Assembly: GCF_051124815.1 (NCBI RefSeq)
Contig: NZ_CP118488.1
Coordinates: 558,001 to 622,000 of the forward strand
DNA: 64,000 bases
Origin: Azospirillum sp051124815
GTDB taxonomy: Bacteria > Pseudomonadota > Alphaproteobacteria > Azospirillales > Azospirillaceae
Direction of reading: 5' to 3'
The notes below the pieces were generated by a model. It searched no databases. It was not told the origin of the DNA and saw nothing but the letters and a program-made list of their open reading frames with translations. This document shows positions 33,782 through 42,430 of this stretch, one piece after another. Numbering within the stretch: the first letter of the stretch is position 1; every line of letters begins with the position of its first letter. Both the position numbers and the translations under genes were made by a program.

Positions 33782-35839
33782 TCAGGCCGGCACCACGCTG
33801 TTGGTCAGGAAGGTTTCGAACTGGTCGACCGGCAGCGGCCGGCTGATCAGATAGCCCTGGATGCGGGTGCAGCGCTGCAGGCGAAGCATGTCGGCCTGCT
33901 CCTGCGTCTCCACCCCCTCGGCGATGGTGTCGAAGCCCAGGCTTTCGGCGAGATTGACGATGGTGCCGACGATGGCCGGATCGGTGGTCGACTTGACGAT
34001 GTCGCGGACGAAGCTGCGGTCGATCTTCAGTGTGTCGATCGGGAAACGCTTCAGATAGGCCAGCGAGGAATAGCCGGTGCCGAAATCGTCGATGGACAAC
34101 CGGACGCCGATGTCCTTCAGCCCGTTGAGGATCGTCACCGCCTTCTCGATGTCGCCGATCATGGCGCCTTCGGTCAGTTCCAGTTCCAGCCGGTCGGCCG
34201 GGATCCCGGCGGACTCCACCACGCTGCGGACGAAGCCGACGAGGCGGGCGTCCTGGAACTGGCGCGGCGACAGGTTCACCGACACCGACGGGATCGGCAG
34301 ACCGCGCTCGATCCAACCCGCCAGCCGACGGCAGGATTCGATCAGCGTCCAGGCGCCGATTTCCCAGATCAAACCGGTTTCCTCGGCCAGCGGAATGAAC
34401 TCCGCCGGGCTGACCATGCCGCGCACCGGGTGGCGCCAGCGGATCAGCGCCTCCGCCCCGATGGTGCGATTGCCGGCAAGGTCGATCTTCGGCTGGAAAT
34501 GCAGTTCGAACTCGTCGCCGCCGCTGGCGCGGCGCAGGTCGCTCTCCAGCCCCAGGGTGAAGCCCGACCGCTCGCGCATTCCGTTGTCGTAGAAGACGTA
34601 TTTGTGCTCCGGGTTGCGCTTGGCATGGTACATCGCCAGATCGGCGTTGCGCAGAAGCTGGTCCGCCGTCTCGCCGTCGTCGGGGTAGAAGGCGATGCCG
34701 ATGGACGCGCCGCAGAACAGCTCCTGGTTATGGACGCTGAACGGCTCCGCCATCGAATAGAGCACCTTCTCCACCAGCCGGGCGCCGGCGGAGCGGTCGG
34801 CGGCGTCCGGGGCGACGATCAGGAACTCGTCCCCGCCGAGCCGCCCGACGGTGTCGGTCATGCGGGTGCAGTTGCGCAGGCGTCGGGCCACCAGCTTCAG
34901 CAGTTCGTCGCCGGCATGGTGGCCCAGCGTGTCGTTCACCTGCTTGAAGCGGTTGAGGTCGAGGAAGGCGACGGCAACCTTGCTCTTGCCGCGCTGGGCT
35001 CGGACGATCGCCTCCTCCAGCCTTTCGCAGACCAGCCAGCGGTTGGGCAGGTCGGTCAGCCGGTCGAAGCTGGCCTGATAGCGGATCTGGTGTTCCTGCG
35101 ATTTGCGCTGGCTGATGTCGGCGATGGTCAGGACATAATGTTCCAGCACGCCGCTCGGCGCACGGACCGACGTCACCGACAAGGCGGCGGCGAAGGCGTC
35201 GCCGGAATGGCGGAAGCTGGTGACCTCCCCCTGCCAGCGCCCGGCCTGCCGCGCGGTGGTCCAGATGGCATCGATGAATTCCCGCTCGTGCGAGCCGGGG
35301 GCGAACAGGACCAGCGGCCGGCGCAGCAGTTCCTCCCGCTGGAAACCGGTCATGATCTCGTAGGCCGGGTTGATCGCCTGCACCGTCAGTTCGGGATCGA
35401 CGATCAGGATGCCGTCGGCGACGCTGTCGAACACGGTGGCGAGCAGCCGGATCTTCTCCTCATGCTGCTTGCGCTCGGTGATGTCCTGGACGGTGCCTTC
35501 GTAATAGCGGATGCGGCCGGCGGCATCGCGAACGCAACGCGCGCTCTCCGCGATCCAGATGATGGAACCGTCGCGGCGGAAGACGCGCGCCTCGAAACTG
35601 TGGACCCGGTCCTGGCGGGCCATCAGGTCGGCGAAGGCCTCGCGCTTGCCGGGATCGACATAGAGCTGGCAGGCGATGTCGGTGAGGTTGGCGATCAGGT
35701 CTTCGGGCGAAGCATAGCCATAGATATCGGCAAGTGCCGGATTGACCCGCAGGTAACGTCCGTCGACCGTCGTCTGATAGATGCCTTCCACAGCATTTTC
35801 GAAGATGCTGCGATACTGTTCTTCCGTCTCGTGACTCAT
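33782..35839 (-). CDS. PAS-PAS-GGDEF-EAL protein (c-di-GMP synthesis/degradation)
   Basis: The 685-residue cytoplasmic protein has PAS domains at about 8-120 and 130-250, a GGDEF domain with an intact GRLGGDEFLIVA motif (about 340), and an EAL domain with GAEALIRWRHP, NLSPRQF and DDFGTGYSSLAYL, so both activities could be present. There is no membrane span or signal peptide; the PAS modules probably sense a soluble signal or redox state. ATG 35839 has GAGG at 8 bases. It is convergent with the LuxR-type gene. c-di-GMP commonly controls exopolysaccharide and motility in this group, which fits the neighbourhood. Confidence 0.92.
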   Translation of the reverse strand: MSHETEEQYRSIFENAVEGIYQTTVDGRYLRVNPALADIYGYASPEDLIANLTDIACQLYVDPGKREAFADLMARQDRVHSFEARVFRRDGSIIWIAESARCVRDAAGRIRYYEGTVQDITERKQHEEKIRLLATVFDSVADGILIVDPELTVQAINPAYEIMTGFQREELLRRPLVLFAPGSHEREFIDAIWTTARQAGRWQGEVTSFRHSGDAFAAALSVTSVRAPSGVLEHYVLTIADISQRKSQEHQIRYQASFDRLTDLPNRWLVCERLEEAIVRAQRGKSKVAVAFLDLNRFKQVNDTLGHHAGDELLKLVARRLRNCTRMTDTVGRLGGDEFLIVAPDAADRSAGARLVEKVLYSMAEPFSVHNQELFCGASIGIAFYPDDGETADQLLRNADLAMYHAKRNPEHKYVFYDNGMRERSGFTLGLESDLRRASGGDEFELHFQPKIDLAGNRTIGAEALIRWRHPVRGMVSPAEFIPLAEETGLIWEIGAWTLIESCRRLAGWIERGLPIPSVSVNLSPRQFQDARLVGFVRSVVESAGIPADRLELELTEGAMIGDIEKAVTILNGLKDIGVRLSIDDFGTGYSSLAYLKRFPIDTLKIDRSFVRDIVKSTTDPAIVGTIVNLAESLGFDTIAEGVETQEQADMLRLQRCTRIQGYLISRPLPVDQFETFLTNSVVPA

Positions 35840-36305
35840 GGTGCGCGCCTCATCCGACGCCAATCCCGAACCGCCTGGAAAAAACATAAGCCTGCAACTC
35901 AAACAACGATTGTGGAACTTCCACTTTTCCGCAATGCGGCAAAGTAGACGCCGGTTCGGAGAGTCCCGTCAAGCGACATCGCCGACACTGTCTCATAGTA
36001 TGAGGGGAAAATATAACAAAAAGGTAACCGTTCCTGACCCATGCCGGCACTCCGGACTGTTATTCGCTGCCAAGGCATTGAACGGAAAGAGAAGTTCGCC
36101 GCAGCAACGTTAAAAAACGGAAAGATTTGGAGCGGACTGCCGGGCCCGAACCGTCGGCCGATCTGTTCAGCCTCACAGTCATTGCTATACGAACGATTAA
36201 TTTTTATTCAACACCGCACAGTCTTTGGGCAATGCGGCAGTTCACCTCAGGGCGATGAGGAGGGAGGAACCCAGCAGATTGGCCGATTGCCGGCCTCCAT
36301 GCGTT

Positions 36306-36321
36306 TGGCACACGCCATGCA
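36306..36321 (+). promoter_or_regulatory. Putative sigma-54 (-24/-12) promoter
   Basis: TGGCACACGCCATGCA has GG (36307-36308) and GC (36319-36320) exactly 10 bases apart and matches the consensus TGGCAC-N5-TTGC at all but one position. It lies 198 bases before the channel ATG. Sigma-54 control would suit nitrogen-regulated nitrite transport. No upstream activator site was identified. Confidence 0.55.
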
Positions 36322-36474
36322 TCATGTCTTCCCGTTCAAGCCAACGGCGGTTTGACCCGCGCGGGGCCAAAGACCGGGGCCCGCACCCAAATCACACGCA
36401 ACGCGTCCTTCCTCCCCCGCCCCGCACCGGACCGGTGCCGCGCGGGCTCCATCGGACGCTGCGTGCCGCTCCTT

Positions 36475-36510
36475 CTGCGCTTGTTCCAAGGGCAGCGCTT
36501 GTTCCAAGGG
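36475..36510 (+). repeat. 18-bp tandem duplication over the channel gene's ribosome-binding site
   Basis: Two adjacent 18-base units (36475-36492 and 36493-36510) differ at one base and share GCGCTTGTTCCAAGGG. The second supplies the AAGGGGA that precedes ATG 36519. The duplication therefore gives two Shine-Dalgarno-like AAGGG elements in a row. Confidence 0.9.
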
Positions 36511-36518
36511 GACACGTC

Positions 36519-37355
36519 ATGTCGTATCTGGTGCCCTCCGAGTTCGTCACCAAAATGGTGGATGCCGGCGAATCCAAGATTTTCATGTCCACCCGCGACA
36601 CCGTCATCCGCGCCTATATGGCCGGGGCGATCCTGGCGCTGGCGGCGGTCTTTGCCGTCACGGTCACGGTCCAGACGGGCTTCCCGATCATCGGCGCCAT
36701 CCTGTTCCCGGTCGGCTTCTGCATGCTGTATCTGCTGGGCTTCGACCTGCTGACCGGCGTGTTCGTGCTGTCGCCGCTGGCGCTGATCGACAAGCGGCCG
36801 GGCGTCACCATCGGCGGCGTTCTGCGCAACTGGGGGCTGGTGTTCATCGGCAACTTCCTGGGGGCGCTGACGGTCGCGCTGATGATGGCGGTGGTGTTCA
36901 CCTATGGCTTCTCCACCCCGCCGGACAAGGTCGGCACCGTCATCTCCCACATCGGCGAGAACCGCACCTTGGGCTATGCCCAGTATGGCGCGGCCGGCAT
37001 GCTGACCATCTTCCTGCGCGGCATGCTGTGCAACTGGATGGTCTCCACCGGCGTCGTCGGCGCCATGATCTCCACCTCGGTCAGCGGCAAGGTGATCGCC
37101 ATGTGGATGCCGATCATGCTGTTCTTCGGCATGACCTTCGAGCATTCGGTGGTGAACATGTTCCTGTTCCCCTCGGCGATGCTGATGGGCGGCAAGTTCT
37201 CGATCATGGACTACATGATCTGGAACGAGCTGCCGACGGTGCTTGGCAACCTGGTCGGCGGTCTGGCCTTCACCGGGCTGACGCTCTACGCCACCCATGT
37301 CCGCACGGCGCCCAAGCGCCGCCTGCATCAGGCCGGTCTGCAGCCCGCCGAATAA
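36519..37355 (+). CDS. Formate/nitrite transporter (FNT) family channel
   Basis: A 278-residue membrane protein with six hydrophobic segments typical of FNT pentameric channels. Family landmarks are the N-terminal helix before MAGAILALAAVFAVTV, GFCMLYLLGFDLLTGVFVL in the first half, and LRGMLCNWMVSTGV with FEHSVVNMF in the second. Formate, nitrite or hydrosulfide are the known substrates. The adjacent PP2C-kinase fusion and the sigma-54-like promoter favour nitrite and nitrogen assimilation. ATG 36519 has AAGGGGA at 7 bases. A terminator follows. Confidence 0.9.
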   Translation: MSYLVPSEFVTKMVDAGESKIFMSTRDTVIRAYMAGAILALAAVFAVTVTVQTGFPIIGAILFPVGFCMLYLLGFDLLTGVFVLSPLALIDKRPGVTIGGVLRNWGLVFIGNFLGALTVALMMAVVFTYGFSTPPDKVGTVISHIGENRTLGYAQYGAAGMLTIFLRGMLCNWMVSTGVVGAMISTSVSGKVIAMWMPIMLFFGMTFEHSVVNMFLFPSAMLMGGKFSIMDYMIWNELPTVLGNLVGGLAFTGLTLYATHVRTAPKRRLHQAGLQPAE

Positions 37356-37382
37356 GGCGCCCCGCCCGCCCTCCCGTCACCA

Positions 37383-37410
37383 CCCCGGTCCGCCTTGGGC
37401 CGGGGTTTTT
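37383..37410 (+). terminator. Rho-independent terminator after the FNT channel gene
   Basis: CCCCGG (37383-37388) pairs with CCGGGG (37400-37405) and is followed by TTTTT. It leaves only about 20 bases before the next start codon, so the kinase gene either depends on read-through or has a promoter overlapping this site. Confidence 0.75.
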
Positions 37411-37412
37411 CT

Positions 37413-37448
37413 TGCCAAGGGCCGACATCGTGCCAAGTGCCGACATCG
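37413..37448 (+). repeat. 18-bp tandem duplication of ribosome-binding site and GTG start
   Basis: TGCCAAGGGCCGACATCG (37413-37430) is followed directly by the same unit with one change, AAGTG for AAGGG (37431-37448), then TG. Each unit carries an SD-like element, a spacer and the first base of a GTG, so two in-frame start codons exist (37430 and 37448). Only the first has an intact AAGGG. Confidence 0.9.
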
Positions 37449-39172
37449 TGAAAAAGCTGCGGATCTCCATCGGCCAGTGCTCCGACAAGGGGCGGAAGGA
37501 GTCCAACCAGGATTTCCACGGGGTGTTGATCCCGACGCCGCCGCTGCTGGGCATGAAGGGGATCGCGGTGGCGCTGGCCGACGGCATCAGCAGCAGCCGG
37601 GTCAGCCACATCGCCAGCGAAACGGCGGTGAAAAGCTTCCTGACCGATTATTACTGCACACCGGAAAGCTGGTCGGTGAGGACCTCGGCGCAGCGGGTGC
37701 TGGCGGCGGCCAATTCCTGGCTGCACGCCCAGAACCGGCGCAGCGAATACCGTTACGACCAGGACCGTGGCTTTGCCTGCACGCTCAGCGCCCTGGTGCT
37801 GAAATCGGCCACCGCGCATCTGTTCCATGTCGGCGACTCCCGCATCTACCGCATCGCCGGCCGCGCGCTGGAACAGCTGACCACCGACCACCGGGTGGTG
37901 GTGTCGTCGGAAGTCAGCTATCTCGGCCGGGCGATGGGCGTGGTGCCGCATGTGGAAATCGATTGCCGGGAGCTGCCGGTGGAGGCCGGCGACATCTTCC
38001 TGCTGGCGACCGACGGTGTCTATGAGCATGTCGATGCCGATTTTTTGATCAACGCCATCGCCGACCATGCCGACGACCTCGACCGCGCGGCCCGGCTCGC
38101 GGTGGAGGAGGCGCTGCGGCGGGGCAGCACCGACAATCTGACGCTCCAGATCGTGCGAATCGATGCCGTCCCCGATGCGGGGGCCGACGACCTGTTGTCC
38201 CGGCTGTCCGACCTGCCCCCGCCGCCGCTGCCGGAACCGGGGACCGAGTTCGAGGGCTACCGCATCCTGCGCGAACTGCACGCCAGCAGCCGCAGCCATG
38301 TCTATCTGGCCCGGGACGGCGCAGGCGGTCCCGCGGTGGCGCTGAAGGTGCCGGCCATCGACCGGCGCGACGACCGCGCCCATCTGCGCCGCTTCCTGAT
38401 GGAGGAGTGGATCGCCCGGCGGATCAACAGCCCGCACGTGCTGAAGGCGCCGCCGCAGACCCGGCCGCGCCGCCACCTCTATGTCGTCACCGAGTATCTG
38501 GAGGGGCAGACGCTGACCCAATGGATGCATGACCACCCCGGCCCGGACCTGCCCACCGTGCGCGCCATCGTAGAGCAGATCGGCAAGGGGCTGCAGGCCT
38601 TCCACCGGCTGGAGATGCTGCACCAGGATCTGCGGCCCGACAATGTGATGATCGACCGGAACGGAACGGTGAAGATCGTCGATTTCGGATCGGTCCTGGT
38701 GCCCGGCATTCTGGAGACCATGCCCGACGCCGACCGCGGCGAGATCCTCGGCACCCTGCAATACACCGCCCCGGAATATCTGCTGGGCGAGGGCGGGACG
38801 GCGGCCTCCGACCTCTATGCGCTGGGGGTCATCGCCTATCAGATGCTGACCGGCCGCCTGCCCTACGGCGCCGACGCGGCGACCGCCACCACGCGGGCGC
38901 GCCAGCGCAAGCTGGTCTACCGCACGGCGCTCAGCGACCAGCGGGACATCCCGGCGTGGCTTGACGCGGTGCTGCGCAAGGCGGTCCATCCGGACCCGGC
39001 CAAGCGCTATCAGGAATTGTCGGAGTTCCTGTACGACCTGCGCCACCCGCGCAAGCATGCGGCGGGAACGCGGCGCCAGCCGCTGGTCGACCGCAACCCG
39101 CTGGCCTTCTGGCAGGGGCTGTCGGCACTGCTGGCGCTGGCGGTGCTGGTCCTGCTGGCCGGCCGGGTCTGA
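37430..39172 (+). CDS. Bifunctional PP2C-type phosphatase and Ser/Thr protein kinase fusion
   Basis: The 580-residue protein starts with a PP2C phosphatase (about 8-245): SNQDFHG, VALADGISSS, GDSRIYRI, LLATDGVYEHV and STDNLTLQIV supply the metal-binding acids. A kinase follows (about 270-540): ALKVP with the ATP-binding Lys, catalytic HQDLRPDNVMID, DFGS and a TLQYTAPEYL activation segment. HQD replaces the usual HRD, but the catalytic Asp is present. A C-terminal membrane helix (FWQGLSALLALAVLVLLAG) anchors it with the enzymes in the cytoplasm. Such fusions accompany nitrate/nitrite assimilation genes in other proteobacteria. I choose GTG 37430 (AAGGG at 9 bases); GTG 37448 is an in-frame alternative. 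Confidence 0.88.
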   Translation: MPSADIVKKLRISIGQCSDKGRKESNQDFHGVLIPTPPLLGMKGIAVALADGISSSRVSHIASETAVKSFLTDYYCTPESWSVRTSAQRVLAAANSWLHAQNRRSEYRYDQDRGFACTLSALVLKSATAHLFHVGDSRIYRIAGRALEQLTTDHRVVVSSEVSYLGRAMGVVPHVEIDCRELPVEAGDIFLLATDGVYEHVDADFLINAIADHADDLDRAARLAVEEALRRGSTDNLTLQIVRIDAVPDAGADDLLSRLSDLPPPPLPEPGTEFEGYRILRELHASSRSHVYLARDGAGGPAVALKVPAIDRRDDRAHLRRFLMEEWIARRINSPHVLKAPPQTRPRRHLYVVTEYLEGQTLTQWMHDHPGPDLPTVRAIVEQIGKGLQAFHRLEMLHQDLRPDNVMIDRNGTVKIVDFGSVLVPGILETMPDADRGEILGTLQYTAPEYLLGEGGTAASDLYALGVIAYQMLTGRLPYGADAATATTRARQRKLVYRTALSDQRDIPAWLDAVLRKAVHPDPAKRYQELSEFLYDLRHPRKHAAGTRRQPLVDRNPLAFWQGLSALLALAVLVLLAGRV

Positions 39173-39200
39173 TCGGCCCGCCGGCAGGACCGGAGCGCTC

Positions 39201-39380
39201 TCAGTGGCCGTGGGCGACCTTCGCGCCTTCCTTCAGCTTGTAGAGCCGCGAGCAGTAGGGGCATTCGACCTGCCCTTCGTGATCCAGCGTCAGATAGACC
39301 AGCGGATGGCCCAGCGCGCCGCCGCCGCCGTCGCACCCGACGGTCGAGGTTTCTACAAGGATCGTCTCGGTCGGCTGCAT
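39201..39380 (-). CDS. Small zinc-finger protein (CHCC type)
   Basis: A 59-residue protein with one Cys in VGCDGGGGALGHP, a His, and a C-x2-C pair in VECPYCSRLYKL, the zinc-binding arrangement of the zf-CHCC family related to the NDUFS6 accessory subunit of respiratory complex I. It probably binds zinc and may assist complex I assembly. I take ATG 39380 (GAGG at 9 bases) over the one at 39389, which would sit on the ribosome-binding site. It is a single gene between two plus-strand genes. Confidence 0.85.
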   Translation of the reverse strand: MQPTETILVETSTVGCDGGGGALGHPLVYLTLDHEGQVECPYCSRLYKLKEGAKVAHGH

Positions 39381-39569
39381 GGCAGTCATCCTCTGTTTTG
39401 ACAGGCGCGCCGGTTCACGCCATCGTGGACACGCCCGCTGTCCGGGCCCCCCGATCGGGGTTCCGCGCGCGCGGGCCGGATGATACCCATCGCGCGCCGC
39501 GGATCAACGGGGGAAACCACCGGACTCGCGGGCTTTTTCGTCAACCGCAATCATCATGGTTCAGGATCA

Positions 39570-40557
<988 letters not shown>

Positions 40558-40568
<11 letters not shown>

Positions 40569-41565
40569 CGGATCGGCGGCTGTCGGCTTGGCGGCTGTTC
40601 TGGGGTTGGGGCTTCTTCTTGGCGGCTGTGCCGCGGATTTCCAACCGATGGGAACGGCCGTTGTCCAGCCGCAGCTGAACGACCGCGTGCTGATCGCCGC
40701 CGACGGCTTCGAGCTGCCGATGCGCTCCTGGCTTCCGACCGACGGCCGGGTGCGGGCCGTGGTGGTGGCTCTGCACGGCTACAACGACTATTCCAACGCC
40801 TTCGACGGAGCCGGCCGCGATTTCGCCGCGGCCGGCATCGCCACCTACGCCTATGACCAGCGCGGCTTCGGCGCCACCCGCGAACGCGGCGTCTGGGCAG
40901 GCACCCCAACCCTGGTCAGCGACGCCCGCACCGCGGTGGAGATGGTGCGCAGGCGCCATCCCGGCGTCCCGGTCTATCTGATGGGCGAGAGCATGGGCGG
41001 GGCGGTGGTGCTGACCGCGATGACCGGCCCCAACCCGCCCAAGGTCGACGGCACCATCCTGGTCGCCCCCGCCGTCTGGGGCCGGCAGGCGATGGGCTTC
41101 TTCCCGCGCGCCGCCCTGTGGATCACCTACAACCTCGTGCCGGGCATGGTGGTGCACCCGCCGCAGGATCTGGGCATCCATCCATCCGACAACATCGAGA
41201 TGCTGCGGGCGCTGGGCCGCGACCCGATGGTCATCAAGGGCTCGCGCGTCGATGCGCTGGAGGGGCTGACCGATCTGATGGGGGCCGCGCTCGACGCCTG
41301 CCAGCGCCTGCAAACCCCCTCGCTGGTGCTCTACGGCGCGCATGAGGAGGTTCTGCCGCCGCGGCCGGTGGAGCGCGCGCTGAAAGACTTCGAGGCCGGC
41401 GGGCGTCATGTCGTCGCCGTCTATCCCGACGGCTACCACATGCTGCTGCGCGACCTGAAGGGCAAGCTGGTCGTCAACGACGTCATCGCCTGGATCGGAA
41501 ACCCCAAGGTTCCGCTGGCCAGCGGCGCCGACAGGGCGCCCAGGGCGCTGCTGGCGGCCAAGTAA
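40558..41565 (+). CDS. Lipoprotein alpha/beta hydrolase (lysophospholipase-like)
   Basis: The 335-residue protein starts with a lipoprotein signal and lipobox LLLGGC (Cys near residue 24), so it is anchored to a membrane facing the periplasm. The hydrolase fold has VALHGYNDYSNAF at the oxyanion region, nucleophile Ser in MGESMGGAVVL and a late His in DGYHMLLRD, as in the serine aminopeptidase S33/monoacylglycerol lipase group. The substrate is probably a lipid ester. The 11-base overlap with the ABC ATPase suggests a shared role in lipid or envelope maintenance. Confidence 0.88.
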
Positions 41566-41663
41566 AGGGCTGCTGCAATTTGTCACAGTCAGCCGTGGCG
41601 ATTGCCGGTCAGACGGATTGTTTCTTGTCCATCGTGACCTGCGGCATTCGCGGAGGGCTGCCA

Positions 41664-41855
41664 ATGCGTGAAACCCTGAGTGAAGACCCCGCTCCCGAAC
41701 TGCGGCTGTCCGCGGCGGAAGTCGAGGAAATGGCTGCGGAATTCAAGGTTTCGCCGCTGTGGGTGCGGCTGGCGCTGCTGTTCCGGCCGGCGAACCGCGC
41801 GGCCCTGGTGGCGATGGTGGCCTGGGCCAGCGGATTGCCGCTTCCGCCTACCTGA
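41664..41855 (+). CDS. Hypothetical small protein, 63 residues
   Basis: No family recognised. It is acidic at the start (RETLSEDPAPELRLSAAEVEEMAAEF), then has a hydrophobic, helical second half (LWVRLALLFRP, ALVAMVAWASGLPLP) that may be one amphipathic or membrane-associated helix. ATG 41664 has GGAGGG upstream; the open frame extends further back without another ribosome-binding site. It lies 98 bases after the hydrolase gene. Confidence 0.45.
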   Translation: MRETLSEDPAPELRLSAAEVEEMAAEFKVSPLWVRLALLFRPANRAALVAMVAWASGLPLPPT

Positions 41856-41993
41856 AAGGCGCATTCGGCGGCATGGGACCTTTGCAGCCAAAGGTATAGT
41901 ACCCCTTAGGACCAAAGCAACCCTGCCACTTTCAGCGGTTGAGGTCTAAGGTACCGCATAAGCGGACACCGAACGTCCCCGTTGGGAGGAACC

Positions 41994-42233
41994 ATGCAAA
42001 GCGTCGAATCCCAGGTTACTCCGTCCGGCGCTCCCCGCGCGCCGACGACCGCCCAGTCGACCATGTCCTCTACCATGGATGTCCAGGTCATCGCCGACCG
42101 ATACGGTTGGACCACCCCGATGGCGCGCTGGTGGATGGCCTTCGCCGCCTCTTCGGTCGGGCCGAAGCCGGACACCATGATCGCCTTCCTCGACAAGACC
42201 GTCGGTGGCGTGACGATGATCCGACGGCGGTGA
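41994..42233 (+). CDS. Hypothetical small protein, 79 residues
   Basis: No family recognised. Ser/Thr/Pro-rich N-terminal 30 residues, then a compact segment VIADRYGWTTPMARWWMAFAAS with three Trp residues and a basic end (TMIRRR). ATG 41994 has a clear GGGAGGA at 4-5 bases. A good terminator follows 25 bases after the stop, which supports a real transcript. The upstream 138 bases hold a TATAGT -10-like hexamer (41895-41900) next to a hairpin (CCTTTG 41879-41884 with CAAAGG 41889-41894). Confidence 0.6.
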   Translation: MQSVESQVTPSGAPRAPTTAQSTMSSTMDVQVIADRYGWTTPMARWWMAFAASSVGPKPDTMIAFLDKTVGGVTMIRRR

Positions 42234-42257
42234 CGTCGCTGGACGGACGGGATTGAG

Positions 42258-42285
42258 AAAAAGCGGTCCTGCTGGGCCGCTTTTT
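42258..42285 (+). terminator. Rho-independent terminator
   Basis: AAAAAGCGG (42258-42266) pairs with CCGCTTTTT (42277-42285) around a 10-base loop, with the T-run continuing (TTTTTTCTT). It ends the transcript of the 79-residue protein gene. Confidence 0.88.
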
Positions 42286-42313
42286 TCTTATCTGCCTTTT
42301 TGGAGAAGTTAGA

Positions 42314-42417
42314 CCCCCACCTATCCTCCCCCGCTGGGCGGGGGAGGGACTGCCGCCACTCTCCCGCATAAGCACCTGCTCCCTCCCCCGCCCAGCGGGG
42401 GAGGGTTGGGGTGGGGG
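42314..42417. repeat. Inverted pair of GC-rich palindromic elements
   Basis: Two arms, 42314-42349 and 42380-42417, are near-perfect reverse complements. Each contains its own palindrome around CCCCCGC(TGG/CCA)GCGGGGG with flanking CTCC/GGAG, and the outer ends are CCCCCACC and GGTGGGGG. The structure resembles the short dispersed palindromic repeats (REP-like pairs) seen between genes in many GC-rich proteobacteria. It sits between convergent genes, just beyond the terminator and 14 bases before the GlgE stop. Confidence 0.8.
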
Positions 42418-42430
42418 CAAGTGAGTGACT

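Larger units (their letters stand above)
35840..36518. other. Intergenic region upstream of the formate/nitrite channel
   Basis: About 680 bases. The first half is A+T-rich and should hold the promoter of the divergent GGDEF-EAL gene. The second half has a sigma-54-like promoter (36306-36321), then a GC-rich leader of about 185 bases with potential hairpins (for example GCACCG-GAC-CGGTGC at 36424-36438) and an 18-base tandem repeat over the ribosome-binding site. No protein-coding gene is supported. Confidence 0.5.

Noticed and set aside
33548..35947. 799-codon plus-strand frame over the GGDEF-EAL gene
   Set aside because: Antisense to a complete PAS-GGDEF-EAL protein with intact motifs.
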